Shown here piece after piece: positions 25,572 to 34,266 of a stretch of 64,000 nucleotides of DNA; positions within the stretch are counted from its first letter, which is position 1, and the number at the start of each line of letters is the position of its first letter. The DNA comes from Eubacteriales bacterium. Its GTDB lineage: Bacteria; Bacillota; Clostridia; Christensenellales; CAG-138. The notes beneath the pieces were generated by a model. The model was not told where the DNA came from. It saw nothing but the letters and a program-made list of their open reading frames with translations, and did no database searches. Where the stretch lies: NCBI GenBank assembly GCA_028694155.1, contig JAQUTY010000005.1:62001-126000 (forward strand), read 5' to 3'. Position numbers and translations under genes: made by a program.

Positions 25572-26243
25572 ATGAGCGACGTTGTTATTCTGGACTCAAC
25601 ATCCCAGCCGATTCAGTACCTGTGTCAAAAAGATAAACGGCTGGCAAAAGTAATTGCTACCGTTGGGCCAATCAGTTACACACCACACACTGAAGATGTC
25701 TATTCTTTCCTTGTTCATGAAATCATCGAGCAGATGCTGTCCGTGAAGGCCGGAGCAAAGATATACGGGCGCCTTGAGGATTTGTGTGATGGAATCATTA
25801 CACCAGAAAAGGTTAATGCACTGACTGATGAACAGATAAAAAGCATCGGAACATCATCATCAAAGGTTAGCTATATTCGCAGCTTAACGATAGCAGTGGA
25901 AACAGGCGAACTTGTATTCGAAGATCTCGCCGGTATGTCCGATGAGATGGTGATTAAGAAACTGACGGCAATCCGAGGCATTGGCAAGTGGTCGGCTAAG
26001 ATGTATCTCATCTTCGCACTTAACAGACAAGACATCTTGCCTACTGAAGATGTGGCATTTTTGCAGAGCTACGAATGGTTATACAAAACAAAAGACCGCT
26101 CCGAAGAAGCGGTCAAGAAGAAGTGTAAAAAATGGAGTCCATATTCATCCATCGCTGCCAGATATCTTTACCAGGTATTAGATATGGGGCTGACAAAAGA
26201 TGAATTTCATTTATCCGGCGTGAGGGGAGGTTTAACAAAGTAA
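25572..26243 (+). CDS. AlkA-like DNA glycosylase (HhH-GPD)
   Basis: A 223-residue HhH-GPD glycosylase, which removes damaged or modified bases. The helix-hairpin-helix is IRGIGKWSAKMYLIFAL (about 134-150), followed by DILPTEDVAF with the expected catalytic Asp. Length fits the MAG/AlkA catalytic core without the N-terminal beta domain. It starts eight bases after the HTH gene and its stop overlaps the next ATG. In an operon with a putative nuclease it may excise modified bases from phage DNA; housekeeping alkylation repair is the alternative. Confidence 0.85.
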   Translation: MSDVVILDSTSQPIQYLCQKDKRLAKVIATVGPISYTPHTEDVYSFLVHEIIEQMLSVKAGAKIYGRLEDLCDGIITPEKVNALTDEQIKSIGTSSSKVSYIRSLTIAVETGELVFEDLAGMSDEMVIKKLTAIRGIGKWSAKMYLIFALNRQDILPTEDVAFLQSYEWLYKTKDRSEEAVKKKCKKWSPYSSIAARYLYQVLDMGLTKDEFHLSGVRGGLTK

Positions 26244-26716
26244 TGGAATTAAAGAAAAATGGGGTATATCCGCTAATAAAGATTAAGTCCCCACCAGATG
26301 TAAATTTTTATTCTGCTCATAAATCGTGTATAGATAAAAATGGCTTTGTGTGGTTTTGCAGGTTTGGAAAGAACAATATGAAAACGACTTCTTTGGATAG
26401 TTGTGAGCACATATTGCTAATTAAAGAATCCGGAATTAAGCAAGGCGGAGTATTTATAGCTGAATACACAGAACTGTCGACAGAATTAAACGCCAACGAA
26501 ATCGGCATCCCAGAATATTATAGTGGTCTACCACAGCCAAAAGCGCTATGGATTAAACTGACATCGTTGACCCCGCTTGATTATAGCATATTTTCGGCAG
26601 CATTTGTCGTAAATTCGAGCAATGGTAGCGTGGACAATATTATGCGATCTATGTGCCCGGCATTTTTCTTACGGAGCACATCAGACCAAGAATTATTTAG
26701 GAGGAAAGAATCATGA
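26243..26716 (+). CDS. Unknown protein between glycosylase and nuclease
   Basis: A 157-residue protein translated from an ATG overlapping the glycosylase stop and itself overlapping the next gene by four bases. It looks beta-rich: GVYPLIKIKSPP near the N-terminus, GFVWFCRFGKNN, HILLIKESGIKQGGVFIAEY and ALWIKLTSLTPLDY. The pattern is loosely reminiscent of PUA/EVE-type readers of modified bases, but I cannot claim homology. Base composition is AT-rich compared with genes upstream. Confidence 0.6.
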   Translation: MELKKNGVYPLIKIKSPPDVNFYSAHKSCIDKNGFVWFCRFGKNNMKTTSLDSCEHILLIKESGIKQGGVFIAEYTELSTELNANEIGIPEYYSGLPQPKALWIKLTSLTPLDYSIFSAAFVVNSSNGSVDNIMRSMCPAFFLRSTSDQELFRRKES

Positions 26717-27537
26717 CCTTTATTAACTCACAACTTGTAGAGTTTAAGAGACAAATTGAAAAATCCATTTTTGACGGCGGTACACAGGGGAAGGAATCTA
26801 TGATAAGGTCATCAGTTCTGATTAACCTGATTCATGATTCGGTAAAATATGAATTCATCCAAGCAGGAATTAAGCCGGAGAACATCTATCCCCATTTTGG
26901 GAATACTAAGCCTGAGCTTAAAATGGCAGGCTTTTTAAAGCAGAAAGACCAAGATATTTGCATCGTGCCAAGTGGAATTCCGCAAGTCCCAACGGATATA
27001 ACGTGGGGTCCCCTTGCATTTGAGAGCAAACAAGACCCTTATGGGTTTGATTATTCAACTAACACACTCGTAATTAATGTTAGAAGCCAAATGAGCAGTT
27101 TAGCTAAAAATTCTGATACTCTGTTCGAAAGAACCTTCGCAGAATCTCAAAACTTACATATGCGTTATCCGAATATTGTATTGGGTGAAGTATATCTTAT
27201 TCCTGTACACGAGTACGATGACAACCTTGTGAAAAGTAATGCTGTTGCCTTTCGCCAACGGCAGTCAAATATCGAGAAATACATAAGTTTTTTCAATTCT
27301 ATCAATGGGCGTAAGGTGGGCGGACCGGATTATGCGTATGAAAGATGCGCGCTTCTTGTCGTGGATTTTAACAATTCCCAGCCGCATCTATTCAGAAACA
27401 GTGCAGAATTAAAAAGAGCTGGGTATATTTCATCTTCATTTGGCATTGAATATGAAAACATTAACTTCCACAATTTTGTACGCGATATTCTCGGAGTCTA
27501 TAACGAACGGTATAACATCAGAAATATCATGAACTAA
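26713..27537 (+). CDS. Putative PD-(D/E)xK restriction endonuclease
   Basis: A 274-residue protein with AGGAGG upstream of its ATG. D81 (in KDQDICIVP) followed by E104-S-K106 (in LAFESKQ) fits the D-x20-ExK catalytic core of type II restriction enzymes. The C-terminal part has CALLVVDFNNSQPHLF. The convergent adenine methyltransferase at 27827-29641 is the natural partner. The operon ends here at a bidirectional terminator. The restriction specificity and the exact family are unknown. Confidence 0.62.
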   Translation: MTFINSQLVEFKRQIEKSIFDGGTQGKESMIRSSVLINLIHDSVKYEFIQAGIKPENIYPHFGNTKPELKMAGFLKQKDQDICIVPSGIPQVPTDITWGPLAFESKQDPYGFDYSTNTLVINVRSQMSSLAKNSDTLFERTFAESQNLHMRYPNIVLGEVYLIPVHEYDDNLVKSNAVAFRQRQSNIEKYISFFNSINGRKVGGPDYAYERCALLVVDFNNSQPHLFRNSAELKRAGYISSSFGIEYENINFHNFVRDILGVYNERYNIRNIMN

Positions 27538-27540
27538 AAA

Positions 27541-27578
27541 TAAAAGCTCCGTGGTGTTGCCACCCACAGAGCTTTTAT
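27541..27578. terminator. Bidirectional terminator
   Basis: The arms AAAAGCTC and GAGCTTTT, extended inward by GTGG and CCAC, form a hairpin flanked by A and T runs on both sides. It sits exactly between the convergent endonuclease and HTH genes. Confidence 0.8.
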
Positions 27579-27775
27579 TATCGCAAAGTCACAATATCCT
27601 TTATATCCACATTCAAGTATTGGCATATTTTATTTATTACTTCTAACGATACATACTGATTTTTACCCATTTTAGCGAGTGCAGAAGTGCTAATTCCTGC
27701 ACCGCTAACAAGGTTGGTTCTTTTCAGTTTTTTATCAATGAGCAGTTTCCACAAGTTATTATACATATCAGCCAT
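27578..27775 (-). CDS. Small Cro/C1-type HTH regulator, copy B
   Basis: A 65-residue HTH protein opening MADMYNNLWKLLIDKKLKRT; GAGGG lies ten bases upstream. It is closely similar to the proteins at 25357-25563 and 29634-29858 (shared LWKxLIDKxL and ISxSxxAK patterns). It lies downstream of the methyltransferase on the same strand. Likely a regulator of this restriction-modification island. Confidence 0.85.
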   Translation of the reverse strand: MADMYNNLWKLLIDKKLKRTNLVSGAGISTSALAKMGKNQYVSLEVINKICQYLNVDIKDIVTLR

Positions 27776-27826
27776 AGTATTTTCCCTCACAAATATCTGT
27801 TTCATTCCAGCCTAAAAATAGACGAA

Positions 27827-29641
27827 TTAGTCCAACCCATATGCCCGCCAAAGGAAATCATCAAGTTCGTCTGTCGTTGCCCGTTGAATAAAAGAAACGT
27901 CATCTTCAGATAAAAGAGGAATAGAGAACCGTTCGATATATTTTTTTTGATAACAATAGTATCCGCCCTCTATTGAATAACTTGTATTGCTAACATAATA
28001 TGACATCACTTTGGAATTGAGAATACGAGCTAACACTTCTAAGTCGATTCGGTTGTTTTCAAAAACCGCGTATCCGTTACAAAAAAGAGCGTCCTCATTA
28101 TCAACATACAAAAATTTGGGGCGATTTGAAAAAGTCGGAAAAAGCAACTTGCGGCCATACTTGTTAAGCCCCTGTGTTCTACCATAGGCAAACCATCCCT
28201 GCGCATTGCCTTTTCCTTTGTCGCGGGAATCAAGTTCATCTTTGCAAAGAAGAAGAACATTGTATGTGAGAGGGTATTTTTCGGCCAGTTCAACTTCGGG
28301 AATAAGAACATATCCTTGCTTTGACCTAATGTACGGGAAAATAATATGCCTTTCTGCTTCACAAACATTGTCATATAATTTTAAGTCCGGAATTTTATAT
28401 ATTGGTTTAACCAGCCCAGATTCGATGTAATATTTTTTCCCGTCAATTGTTTTGTAAAAACCATCGGCATCACAATCGACAATATATACTCCGTCCCGAA
28501 GGGTGGCGATTCCCGTTCGGATAAATTCTTTAATAGAAATACATTGCGTTTCTATCCGATTTAAATTTATGCGTGTGTGTTCATTGACCAGTTTCCATCC
28601 ATTTTTATCTAAAACTTCAGTTGGCATTGAGAAAAATTGAAGATGTGGAAGTGCTTTTTCAACATCATCACATCCTTCCATAACGGTATAGTCAAAACTC
28701 TCGTTTATTTTCTTAGAGAGAATAATAATGCAGTTATATGTTCGGACAGGGCGAAAAACCATATTATCACCAAAATCCAAGATGGATTTAATGTATTTTC
28801 TACTTTGCAAAAAGTCACGTAAATCTAAAGCTGATTTAATCGTTAAAAAATTATTTGGTACGATATATCCCAACGCACCTGTTGATGAAAGGAATTTAAT
28901 CGCGTGTTCAATAAACGCATAAAAAATATTAAACACACCGTTTTGTGTTGTAGAGAAGGTCTTCTTTAAAAATAAAGTTGTTTCAGTATTCATATCATGC
29001 GGGTTGACATACGGAGGATTACCGATCACATAATCAAATGAGCTAACTGAAAAACTTTCTTTCCAGTCGCTCTTAAGACTATCTAAACAAAGAATATTTG
29101 CATTTGTAGAATCGAAGTCACCACCATATTTTGCGCAAAGTAGTTTCATAGCGAGGCTGCATCTTCTAACATTATCCGAGTCAATATCAATTCCAAAAAG
29201 GTTATTTTCTATTATTGTTTCAATTTTGACATGGTACTTTTTATGTAGAAACTCAGCAGCAGCGATTAGAAAAATTCCACCGCCACAACCTGGGTCGATT
29301 ATAGAAATGCTTGGATTCCAATCAATCTGCTCTTTTAATGTAGTTGCGACAATGTAATCTGCAATATACTTTGGCGTGAACACAATACCGTTTTCGCCTT
29401 TGTTATTATCATCAAGAAGAAACTCGAAAAACTCCACAATAGATTCCAAATCCGTTGGCATGGATTGCATTTCTAATATCTGTGCTATTTTTTTTGCTAC
29501 ACCTGTTTCATATTTATCCGATGAGAGTCCCATACTGGATAAACAGTATGTCATGATTCCATCTTCAATATCTGCATCTGAGTATTCCGACAAAGGCTTT
29601 CTCAAATCAGCATACAAAGACAATCTTTCAGTTCTATTCAT
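27827..29641 (-). CDS. N6-adenine DNA methyltransferase (type II, gamma-like)
   Basis: A 604-residue methyltransferase. The SAM motif is SIIDPGCGGGIFLIAAAEF (about 110-128), the catalytic NPPY is at 208-211 and the C-terminal half resembles a TaqI/Eco57I-type target-recognition region (segment NAQGWFAYGRTQGLNKYGRK). No fused nuclease is seen. The start at 29641 has GGAGATGG upstream and overlaps the end of the HTH gene by eight bases. It probably modifies adenine to protect host DNA against the endonuclease encoded by the convergent operon. AT-rich compared with the prophage. Confidence 0.9.
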   Translation of the reverse strand: MNRTERLSLYADLRKPLSEYSDADIEDGIMTYCLSSMGLSSDKYETGVAKKIAQILEMQSMPTDLESIVEFFEFLLDDNNKGENGIVFTPKYIADYIVATTLKEQIDWNPSISIIDPGCGGGIFLIAAAEFLHKKYHVKIETIIENNLFGIDIDSDNVRRCSLAMKLLCAKYGGDFDSTNANILCLDSLKSDWKESFSVSSFDYVIGNPPYVNPHDMNTETTLFLKKTFSTTQNGVFNIFYAFIEHAIKFLSSTGALGYIVPNNFLTIKSALDLRDFLQSRKYIKSILDFGDNMVFRPVRTYNCIIILSKKINESFDYTVMEGCDDVEKALPHLQFFSMPTEVLDKNGWKLVNEHTRINLNRIETQCISIKEFIRTGIATLRDGVYIVDCDADGFYKTIDGKKYYIESGLVKPIYKIPDLKLYDNVCEAERHIIFPYIRSKQGYVLIPEVELAEKYPLTYNVLLLCKDELDSRDKGKGNAQGWFAYGRTQGLNKYGRKLLFPTFSNRPKFLYVDNEDALFCNGYAVFENNRIDLEVLARILNSKVMSYYVSNTSYSIEGGYYCYQKKYIERFSIPLLSEDDVSFIQRATTDELDDFLWRAYGLD

Positions 29642-29858
29642 GTTCCATCTCCTTGTCGGCATTAGTCACTTCCGCAATATCAGCCAAATCACAATTAAGT
29701 GCCACACATATTTTTAGTAAAACGCCCGTGTTTACATTTTGATTTGTGGATAGCTTCGTAATTGTTGATTTGCTCAGCCCAGCCACTTTTGCCAAGTCTT
29801 TCTTTTTCAGCTTTCTATCAATTAACAGCTTCCAGAGCTTGGTATAATCAATTATCAT
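29634..29858 (-). CDS. Small Cro/C1-type HTH regulator, copy C
   Basis: A 74-residue HTH protein opening MIIDYTKLWKLLIDRKLKKK, preceded by AAGGAGG. It shares KVAGLSKSTITKLSTNQNVN and the tail CVALNCDLADIAEV with its two paralogues. Its 3' end overlaps the methyltransferase start, so it is positioned to control the methyltransferase as C proteins do. Confidence 0.88.
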   Translation of the reverse strand: MIIDYTKLWKLLIDRKLKKKDLAKVAGLSKSTITKLSTNQNVNTGVLLKICVALNCDLADIAEVTNADKEMEHE

Positions 29859-30036
29859 TATAACCTCCTTGGTGTCTAACTGATGACATTATTATAGCAT
29901 ATAATTGTGAAGAAATCAACCAATTAGTACTGTAATCTCAGTATATTGTTCTTGTATCAAGATATTTATACCGTGTATTCGGCATTTTTGCTCACGGTTA
30001 ACATTTTGTATCCGTGTGTTTGAGCAAATCATACAC

Positions 30037-30270
30037 TTTTATTTTTCATTGTACTCCGTTATTTTTCATAGAACTCTTTTATTTTTCCTCAAGGGGTATT
30101 CAAATTGCCCCTTGAGCCGAGAGTACTGCCGAAGCCTCTAAACGCAGAAAAAGCCTGCAATACAAAGGATTTTGAATACCCCTATGGGGCAAATCCCTTG
30201 TATTGCAGGCTTTCTTGATACGAATAATAAAAGGATTGACCGTAGCATTGTATCAATGCTACGGTCAATG
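30037..30270. repeat. 234-base direct repeat, copy 1 (outer)
   Basis: This stretch is nearly identical to 33133-33367. It contains two inverted repeats: a long one at 30149-30213 built on AAAGCCTGCAATACAA, and a perfect one at 30236-30268 with 15-base arms TTGACCGTAGCATTG. Just after it, 30269-30285 aligns with the 3' end of ssrA (TTTG-TCGAGTTGGGG against TTTGGTGGAGGTGGGG), so a degraded attachment site is likely. Confidence 0.85.
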
Positions 30271-30545
30271 TTTGTCGAGTTGGGGCTAAATCTTTGACAC
30301 AATTTTATTTTTCCTCCGCAGGGGTATTCAAAGGTATTCATATCATCAAAAGCATCGTATTTGCAAGAATTTTAATGTTTCATTATTTCTCTATCTTTTC
30401 CGAACGATCGGTGCTATAATGTTCTCATCAGAACAGTTGATTGGGCTATTTCCCCAAAACCACTGTCACCCAGCGCGAAAAGCATGAACATGGAGGCGTT
30501 ACTGTGCTTCCAACGCTTTTAGGTATTAATAACGGAGGAATGAAC
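30271..30545. other. Intergenic stretch upstream of the lipoprotein
   Basis: Apart from the ssrA-like relic at 30269-30285 there is a TATAAT at 30414-30419. It is followed at once by the palindrome GTTCT-N4-AGAAC (30421-30434), which could be an operator on the lipoprotein promoter. No convincing -35 box and no gene are seen. Confidence 0.4.
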
Positions 30546-31919
30546 ATGAAACAGATCGTATCAACCTTGCTCATCGCCCTGCTCATTTTCTCGCTTGCGG
30601 CCTGCTCCAATCAGACTATCGAACCGTCAGAGTCGCCGGTATCACCTCCAGCGACCTCGAATCCTCAGGCCACGCCGGAAAGCAGTACGCCGCTGGAGTC
30701 TACATCAGATCCAACGCCGGAACCCACGCCGGAGCGGGAACCCTATGCGGCATTAGATATTTTTGAAGCGGAGTTTAATCCCTTCGATTTGGATGGCCCG
30801 ACCACTGTTTTTGAAGCAAGATTTGAAAAGGGCGTTGCTGAACTGGAAGGCAAAAATCCCTTTACGCTCTCCATGACAAGCAGCGCCGTATACGCCTGTA
30901 TCGCCTTTCAAGCGGACGTCGCGGGACTGGGACTTGACGATGGCGGAAAGGGCGAGTTGGTAGAGGCGTACCGCAATAACGACGGCTTTTTGGAGTTTAC
31001 CGGCGCGGACGGTCGTATTGTTACCATCCGTCAGGCCAACCCCGATGACAACCGCTATGAATATGTTGAGTCCGATGGCAACCACGGCTTTACGGGCGCG
31101 GGCTGCGTCATCGAGCTGACCTGTTATGTTCCAGACGCCGAGCTGGCGAAATATACCCAGCTTGTACAGGATAACTTCAGTATAGAGGCCCTGTCTCCAA
31201 TCGCCGCGTATTTTGATACCGCAACAGATTTCAGTGAGTGCGGCATCAGCGTAAATCTGTATAAAAACGAAGTTCAAACCTCAGTCGTCTATTATGTCCC
31301 CGACGCTGAGACGATCCGGCAAAATATCGCCTCAAACGTGAAAAGCGACTGGTGGGAATGGAAGGGCAACATGGAAACCTATATCGCCTATAACAACGCC
31401 ATAGGCAACAAGCTCACCGTTGACAGCGAGGGCGGCGCTATTACCGTTGTGCAATCGAATCAGCACTTGCAGCCCATCGCCCAGGGCTCTCTGACCGCGC
31501 TTGGGTTCGGCTTTGACGATGCCGGAACGTGCGGCGTCTTTGAAGATCGTGAGCCGCATTATATCTCCGTCGCCATTGCGCGTCCGGAATGGGGAGAGTT
31601 CACCGAAGACTGGAATGTTGAGTTCATGGACACCGATATAAAAGGCTACAGCCTTCGCATCACCTATCACGCAAGTGAGGGGAAATATCAGATTTCTTTG
31701 GAGAAGGACGGCGTGGGCTGTTCATACCAGTCATACCCCGCTACCGATGATAAGGGCTGGGAGGAACCCGACCTTGACACCGTGCATCGGATGTTCAACG
31801 ATGCTTTCGGCACAAAGGAGAAGGAATTATACTATGTGCCGCTTGAATACTTTGAGCAGTATGTGCAGGAACACTTCGGAATGAGCGTTGACGAGCTGTA
31901 CGCGGCGCCGAAGCAATAG
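30546..31919 (+). CDS. Secreted lipoprotein of unknown function
   Basis: A 457-residue lipoprotein starting at ATG 30546 with GGAGG upstream. The signal MKQIVSTLLIALLIFSLAAC ends in the lipobox LAAC, with Cys20 as the lipidated residue. A Pro/Thr/Ser/Glu-rich linker (about 24-60) leads to a large extracellular domain without Cys clusters or a catalytic motif I recognise. It is the only cargo beside the serine recombinase between two direct repeats. It could be a surface protein brought by the element. Confidence 0.78.
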   Translation: MKQIVSTLLIALLIFSLAACSNQTIEPSESPVSPPATSNPQATPESSTPLESTSDPTPEPTPEREPYAALDIFEAEFNPFDLDGPTTVFEARFEKGVAELEGKNPFTLSMTSSAVYACIAFQADVAGLGLDDGGKGELVEAYRNNDGFLEFTGADGRIVTIRQANPDDNRYEYVESDGNHGFTGAGCVIELTCYVPDAELAKYTQLVQDNFSIEALSPIAAYFDTATDFSECGISVNLYKNEVQTSVVYYVPDAETIRQNIASNVKSDWWEWKGNMETYIAYNNAIGNKLTVDSEGGAITVVQSNQHLQPIAQGSLTALGFGFDDAGTCGVFEDREPHYISVAIARPEWGEFTEDWNVEFMDTDIKGYSLRITYHASEGKYQISLEKDGVGCSYQSYPATDDKGWEEPDLDTVHRMFNDAFGTKEKELYYVPLEYFEQYVQEHFGMSVDELYAAPKQ

Positions 31920-32115
31920 AATAGCCCAGAGAACACTCGATATAGTGCTTATTTAAAACTAATGCTTTCGATTACTGGTATGAGGTTTCCTCGCATTAAA
32001 ATTATCAGCCTTGCCTCCTGGTGGTTTTGTATTACAGATATCAAGTTTAACCAGAATAATAACAAGGCCATACGGCAGCATTAATTGATAACATATTGTG
32101 TACGAGGTGAGCGCC

Positions 32116-33084
32116 ATGCCAAAGGATGTCAAGGAAATAAATCGACCGCTGAAATGGGACTTCAATACGAAGAAGGTAGGAATATACTGCCGCGTCAGTT
32201 CAAACTCAAGTGGTCAGTTGCACAGTCTCTCCGATCAGGCCTCAGGACTGACTCGCTATGTCTATAGACTGCCCATGATGGTGGTGGCGGATATATTTCT
32301 TGATGTGGCAAGCGGTTCCAATGTCGTTAACCGCCCGGAGTTTCAAAGATTGCTACAATCGGCACAGAACGGAAAAATCAAATATGTGCTTACGAAAGCA
32401 GTCAGCCGTTTTGGACGCTCCACGGAGGATGTCCTTGTTGCAACAAGAGCCTTGAAGGAACGCGGTGTGGAGGTCTACTTTGATGACCAGGAGTTCGGTA
32501 GCTTCAACCCTGAAGCCGAGCAATTGATTGCCCTCTACTGCAGCGTTGCCGAAGGCGAGAACAAGTCCCACAGCGAAGATGTACGTTGGGGCTTGAAACG
32601 CCATGCCGAAAACGGCACATCAAAACTCTACAACAAGCCGTGCTACGGTTATCGGCAAAACGAAGACGGCGAGCTTGAAATCGTAGAGGAAGAAGCTGTT
32701 ATCGTCCGCAGGGTATATGCCATGTATTTGAGCGGCATGAGCATCGTGAAAATCAAAGCCGCCCTTGAGAATGACAACATCCTATCTCCGACCGGCAAAA
32801 AACAGTGGTCAAAGCACACGCTGGAGTTCATGCTTACCAACACAAAATATCATGGTACCGCCGTTATCTTCAAAACTCACACGCCGGAATACAAGGCAAA
32901 GCGGAAAGTCAACGACGGCGAAGTGAATAGTTACGCCGCAGAGGGCAATAACGAGCCGATTATCCCGGAAGAAATGTTTAACAGAGTCCAGGAGGAGCGT
33001 ACTCGCCGGAGCAATGTCGAGGTCGGGGAGGATGGCGTCAAGTACCGTAAATCCACGAAGTACTCGGCAAAAAAGAAGGAATAG
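32116..33084 (+). CDS. Serine site-specific recombinase (short)
   Basis: A 322-residue recombinase from ATG 32116 (GAGGTGAG upstream). The N-terminal resolvase domain has VGIYCRVSS with catalytic Ser28 and later VSRFGRSTEDVL and YCSVAEGENK. The Recombinase domain follows (GYRQNEDGELEIVEEEAVIV, SPTGKKQWSKHTLEFMLTN). It ends in Lys-rich sequence without the C-terminal zinc-ribbon and coiled-coil of typical 450-550 residue phage integrases. It lies next to direct repeat copy 2 and ssrA, so it is the likely integrase for this site. Confidence 0.9.
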   Translation: MPKDVKEINRPLKWDFNTKKVGIYCRVSSNSSGQLHSLSDQASGLTRYVYRLPMMVVADIFLDVASGSNVVNRPEFQRLLQSAQNGKIKYVLTKAVSRFGRSTEDVLVATRALKERGVEVYFDDQEFGSFNPEAEQLIALYCSVAEGENKSHSEDVRWGLKRHAENGTSKLYNKPCYGYRQNEDGELEIVEEEAVIVRRVYAMYLSGMSIVKIKAALENDNILSPTGKKQWSKHTLEFMLTNTKYHGTAVIFKTHTPEYKAKRKVNDGEVNSYAAEGNNEPIIPEEMFNRVQEERTRRSNVEVGEDGVKYRKSTKYSAKKKE

Positions 33085-33132
33085 CCCAACATACACTTCT
33101 AATTAATGTGTTTAGGTGGAGCATTTTGAACC

Positions 33133-33367
33133 CTTTTATTTTTCCTTGTACTCCGTTATTTTTCATAGAACTATTTTATTTTTCCTCTTAGGGTATTCAA
33201 ATTACCCCTTGAGCCGAGAATGCCGGAGAAACCCTATAACTCAGAAAAAGCCTGCAATACAAAGGATTTTGAATACCCTTGTCGGGCAAATCCCTTGTAT
33301 TGCAGGCTTTCTTGACACGAATAATAAAAGGATTGACCGTAGCATTGTATCAATGCTACGGTCAATA
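33133..33367. repeat. 234-base direct repeat, copy 2 (next to ssrA)
   Basis: It carries the same two inverted repeats as copy 1: 33246-33310, and 33333-33365 with perfect 15-base arms. On the minus strand the second hairpin follows the ssrA CCA end after four bases and the first ends in a T run, so they also act as ssrA terminators. Confidence 0.85.
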
Positions 33368-33369
33368 TT

Positions 33370-33724
33370 TGGTGGAGGTGGGGAGAGTCGAACTCCCGTC
33401 CGAAAACCCGAAACAAGAAGTTTCTACGAGCGTATCCTTTGTACAATTATTCCCATTCCCATGCTCCCAAAGGAAGGATCATGGTTCCGGTAGCTTCATA
33501 ATTCCGACCGACCTCAAAGCTTTGATCGGTCAGTGCCCTACCCTAATGACGCTCGGCCCTACAACAGTAGGTTTTCGTAGGCGAACGCGTTACCGCTTAT
33601 GCAGCAACGAGCTGTGTATTTCTGTTGCCAGTTATTATTAATTATTTTCCGCTTTTAACGAAGTTCAGCCCTTCGGCTCGCTTATCCTAATCCCTTGGTC
33701 CCCGTCGAAACCATTTTCACCCCC
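33370..33724 (-). ncRNA. ssrA: tmRNA
   Basis: The minus-strand 5' end GGGGGTG (33724-33718) pairs with the 3' end CACCTCC, followed by an encoded ACCA (CCA at 33372-33370). The tRNA-like 5' part contains GGTTTCGACGGGG and the 3' part the T-loop GGGAGTTCGACTCTCCCC. The tag reading frame appears to be 33629-33597, ending NTQLVAA then TAA. tmRNA with SmpB rescues stalled ribosomes. Its 3' end is the attachment site of the neighbouring mobile elements. It begins five bases after the smpB stop, so it is probably processed from a shared transcript. Confidence 0.93.
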
Positions 33725-33729
33725 ATGTT

Positions 33730-34197
33730 TTATCTGGCGGATTCCTTCATTCTTCTGTCCATTTCCCTGTCCGCATCACGTTCCGCTATCGAATGACGCT
33801 TATCGTACAGCTTCTTACCCTTTGCAACTGCAAGCTCCAATTTGACCTTGCCCTCCTTAAAGTATACGCTCAACGGAATGAGACTATACCCTTCGGTCTG
33901 TTGCAGCGACCCTAGCTTGCGTATCTCACGACTGTGTGCCAACAGCTTTCTTGTGCGAAAAGGGTCGTGGTTGTAAATATTACCCTGATCGTATGGACTG
34001 ATGTGCACGCCCATGATGAACAGCTCGCCACCCTTAACAAGCGCATAGCTGTCCTTGAGATTGATCTGACCGTTGCGAATAGACTTCACTTCAGTACCCT
34101 GTAATGCTATTCCGCACTCCAAGGATTCCTCAATGAAGTAATCGTGACGCGCCTTCTTATTCTGCGCAACGATTTTTATTCCTCCGACCTTGCTCAA
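33730..34197 (-). CDS. smpB: SsrA-binding protein
   Basis: A 155-residue SmpB, the protein that brings tmRNA to stalled ribosomes. It shows [15 protein letters not shown] opening ([20 protein letters not shown]), [19 protein letters not shown], the central [20 protein letters not shown] and a basic tail ([20 protein letters not shown]). The start is TTG 34197, with AGGAGG four bases upstream. It lies directly before ssrA and after secG on the same strand. Confidence 0.95.
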   Translation of the reverse strand: MSKVGGIKIVAQNKKARHDYFIEESLECGIALQGTEVKSIRNGQINLKDSYALVKGGELFIMGVHISPYDQGNIYNHDPFRTRKLLAHSREIRKLGSLQQTEGYSLIPLSVYFKEGKVKLELAVAKGKKLYDKRHSIAERDADREMDRRMKESAR

Positions 34198-34266
34198 ATC
34201 TTCCTCCTATAAGAAAATGCGACAATACATGCCGCACTTAACTTCATCGTATTATTGAAATGTTCC

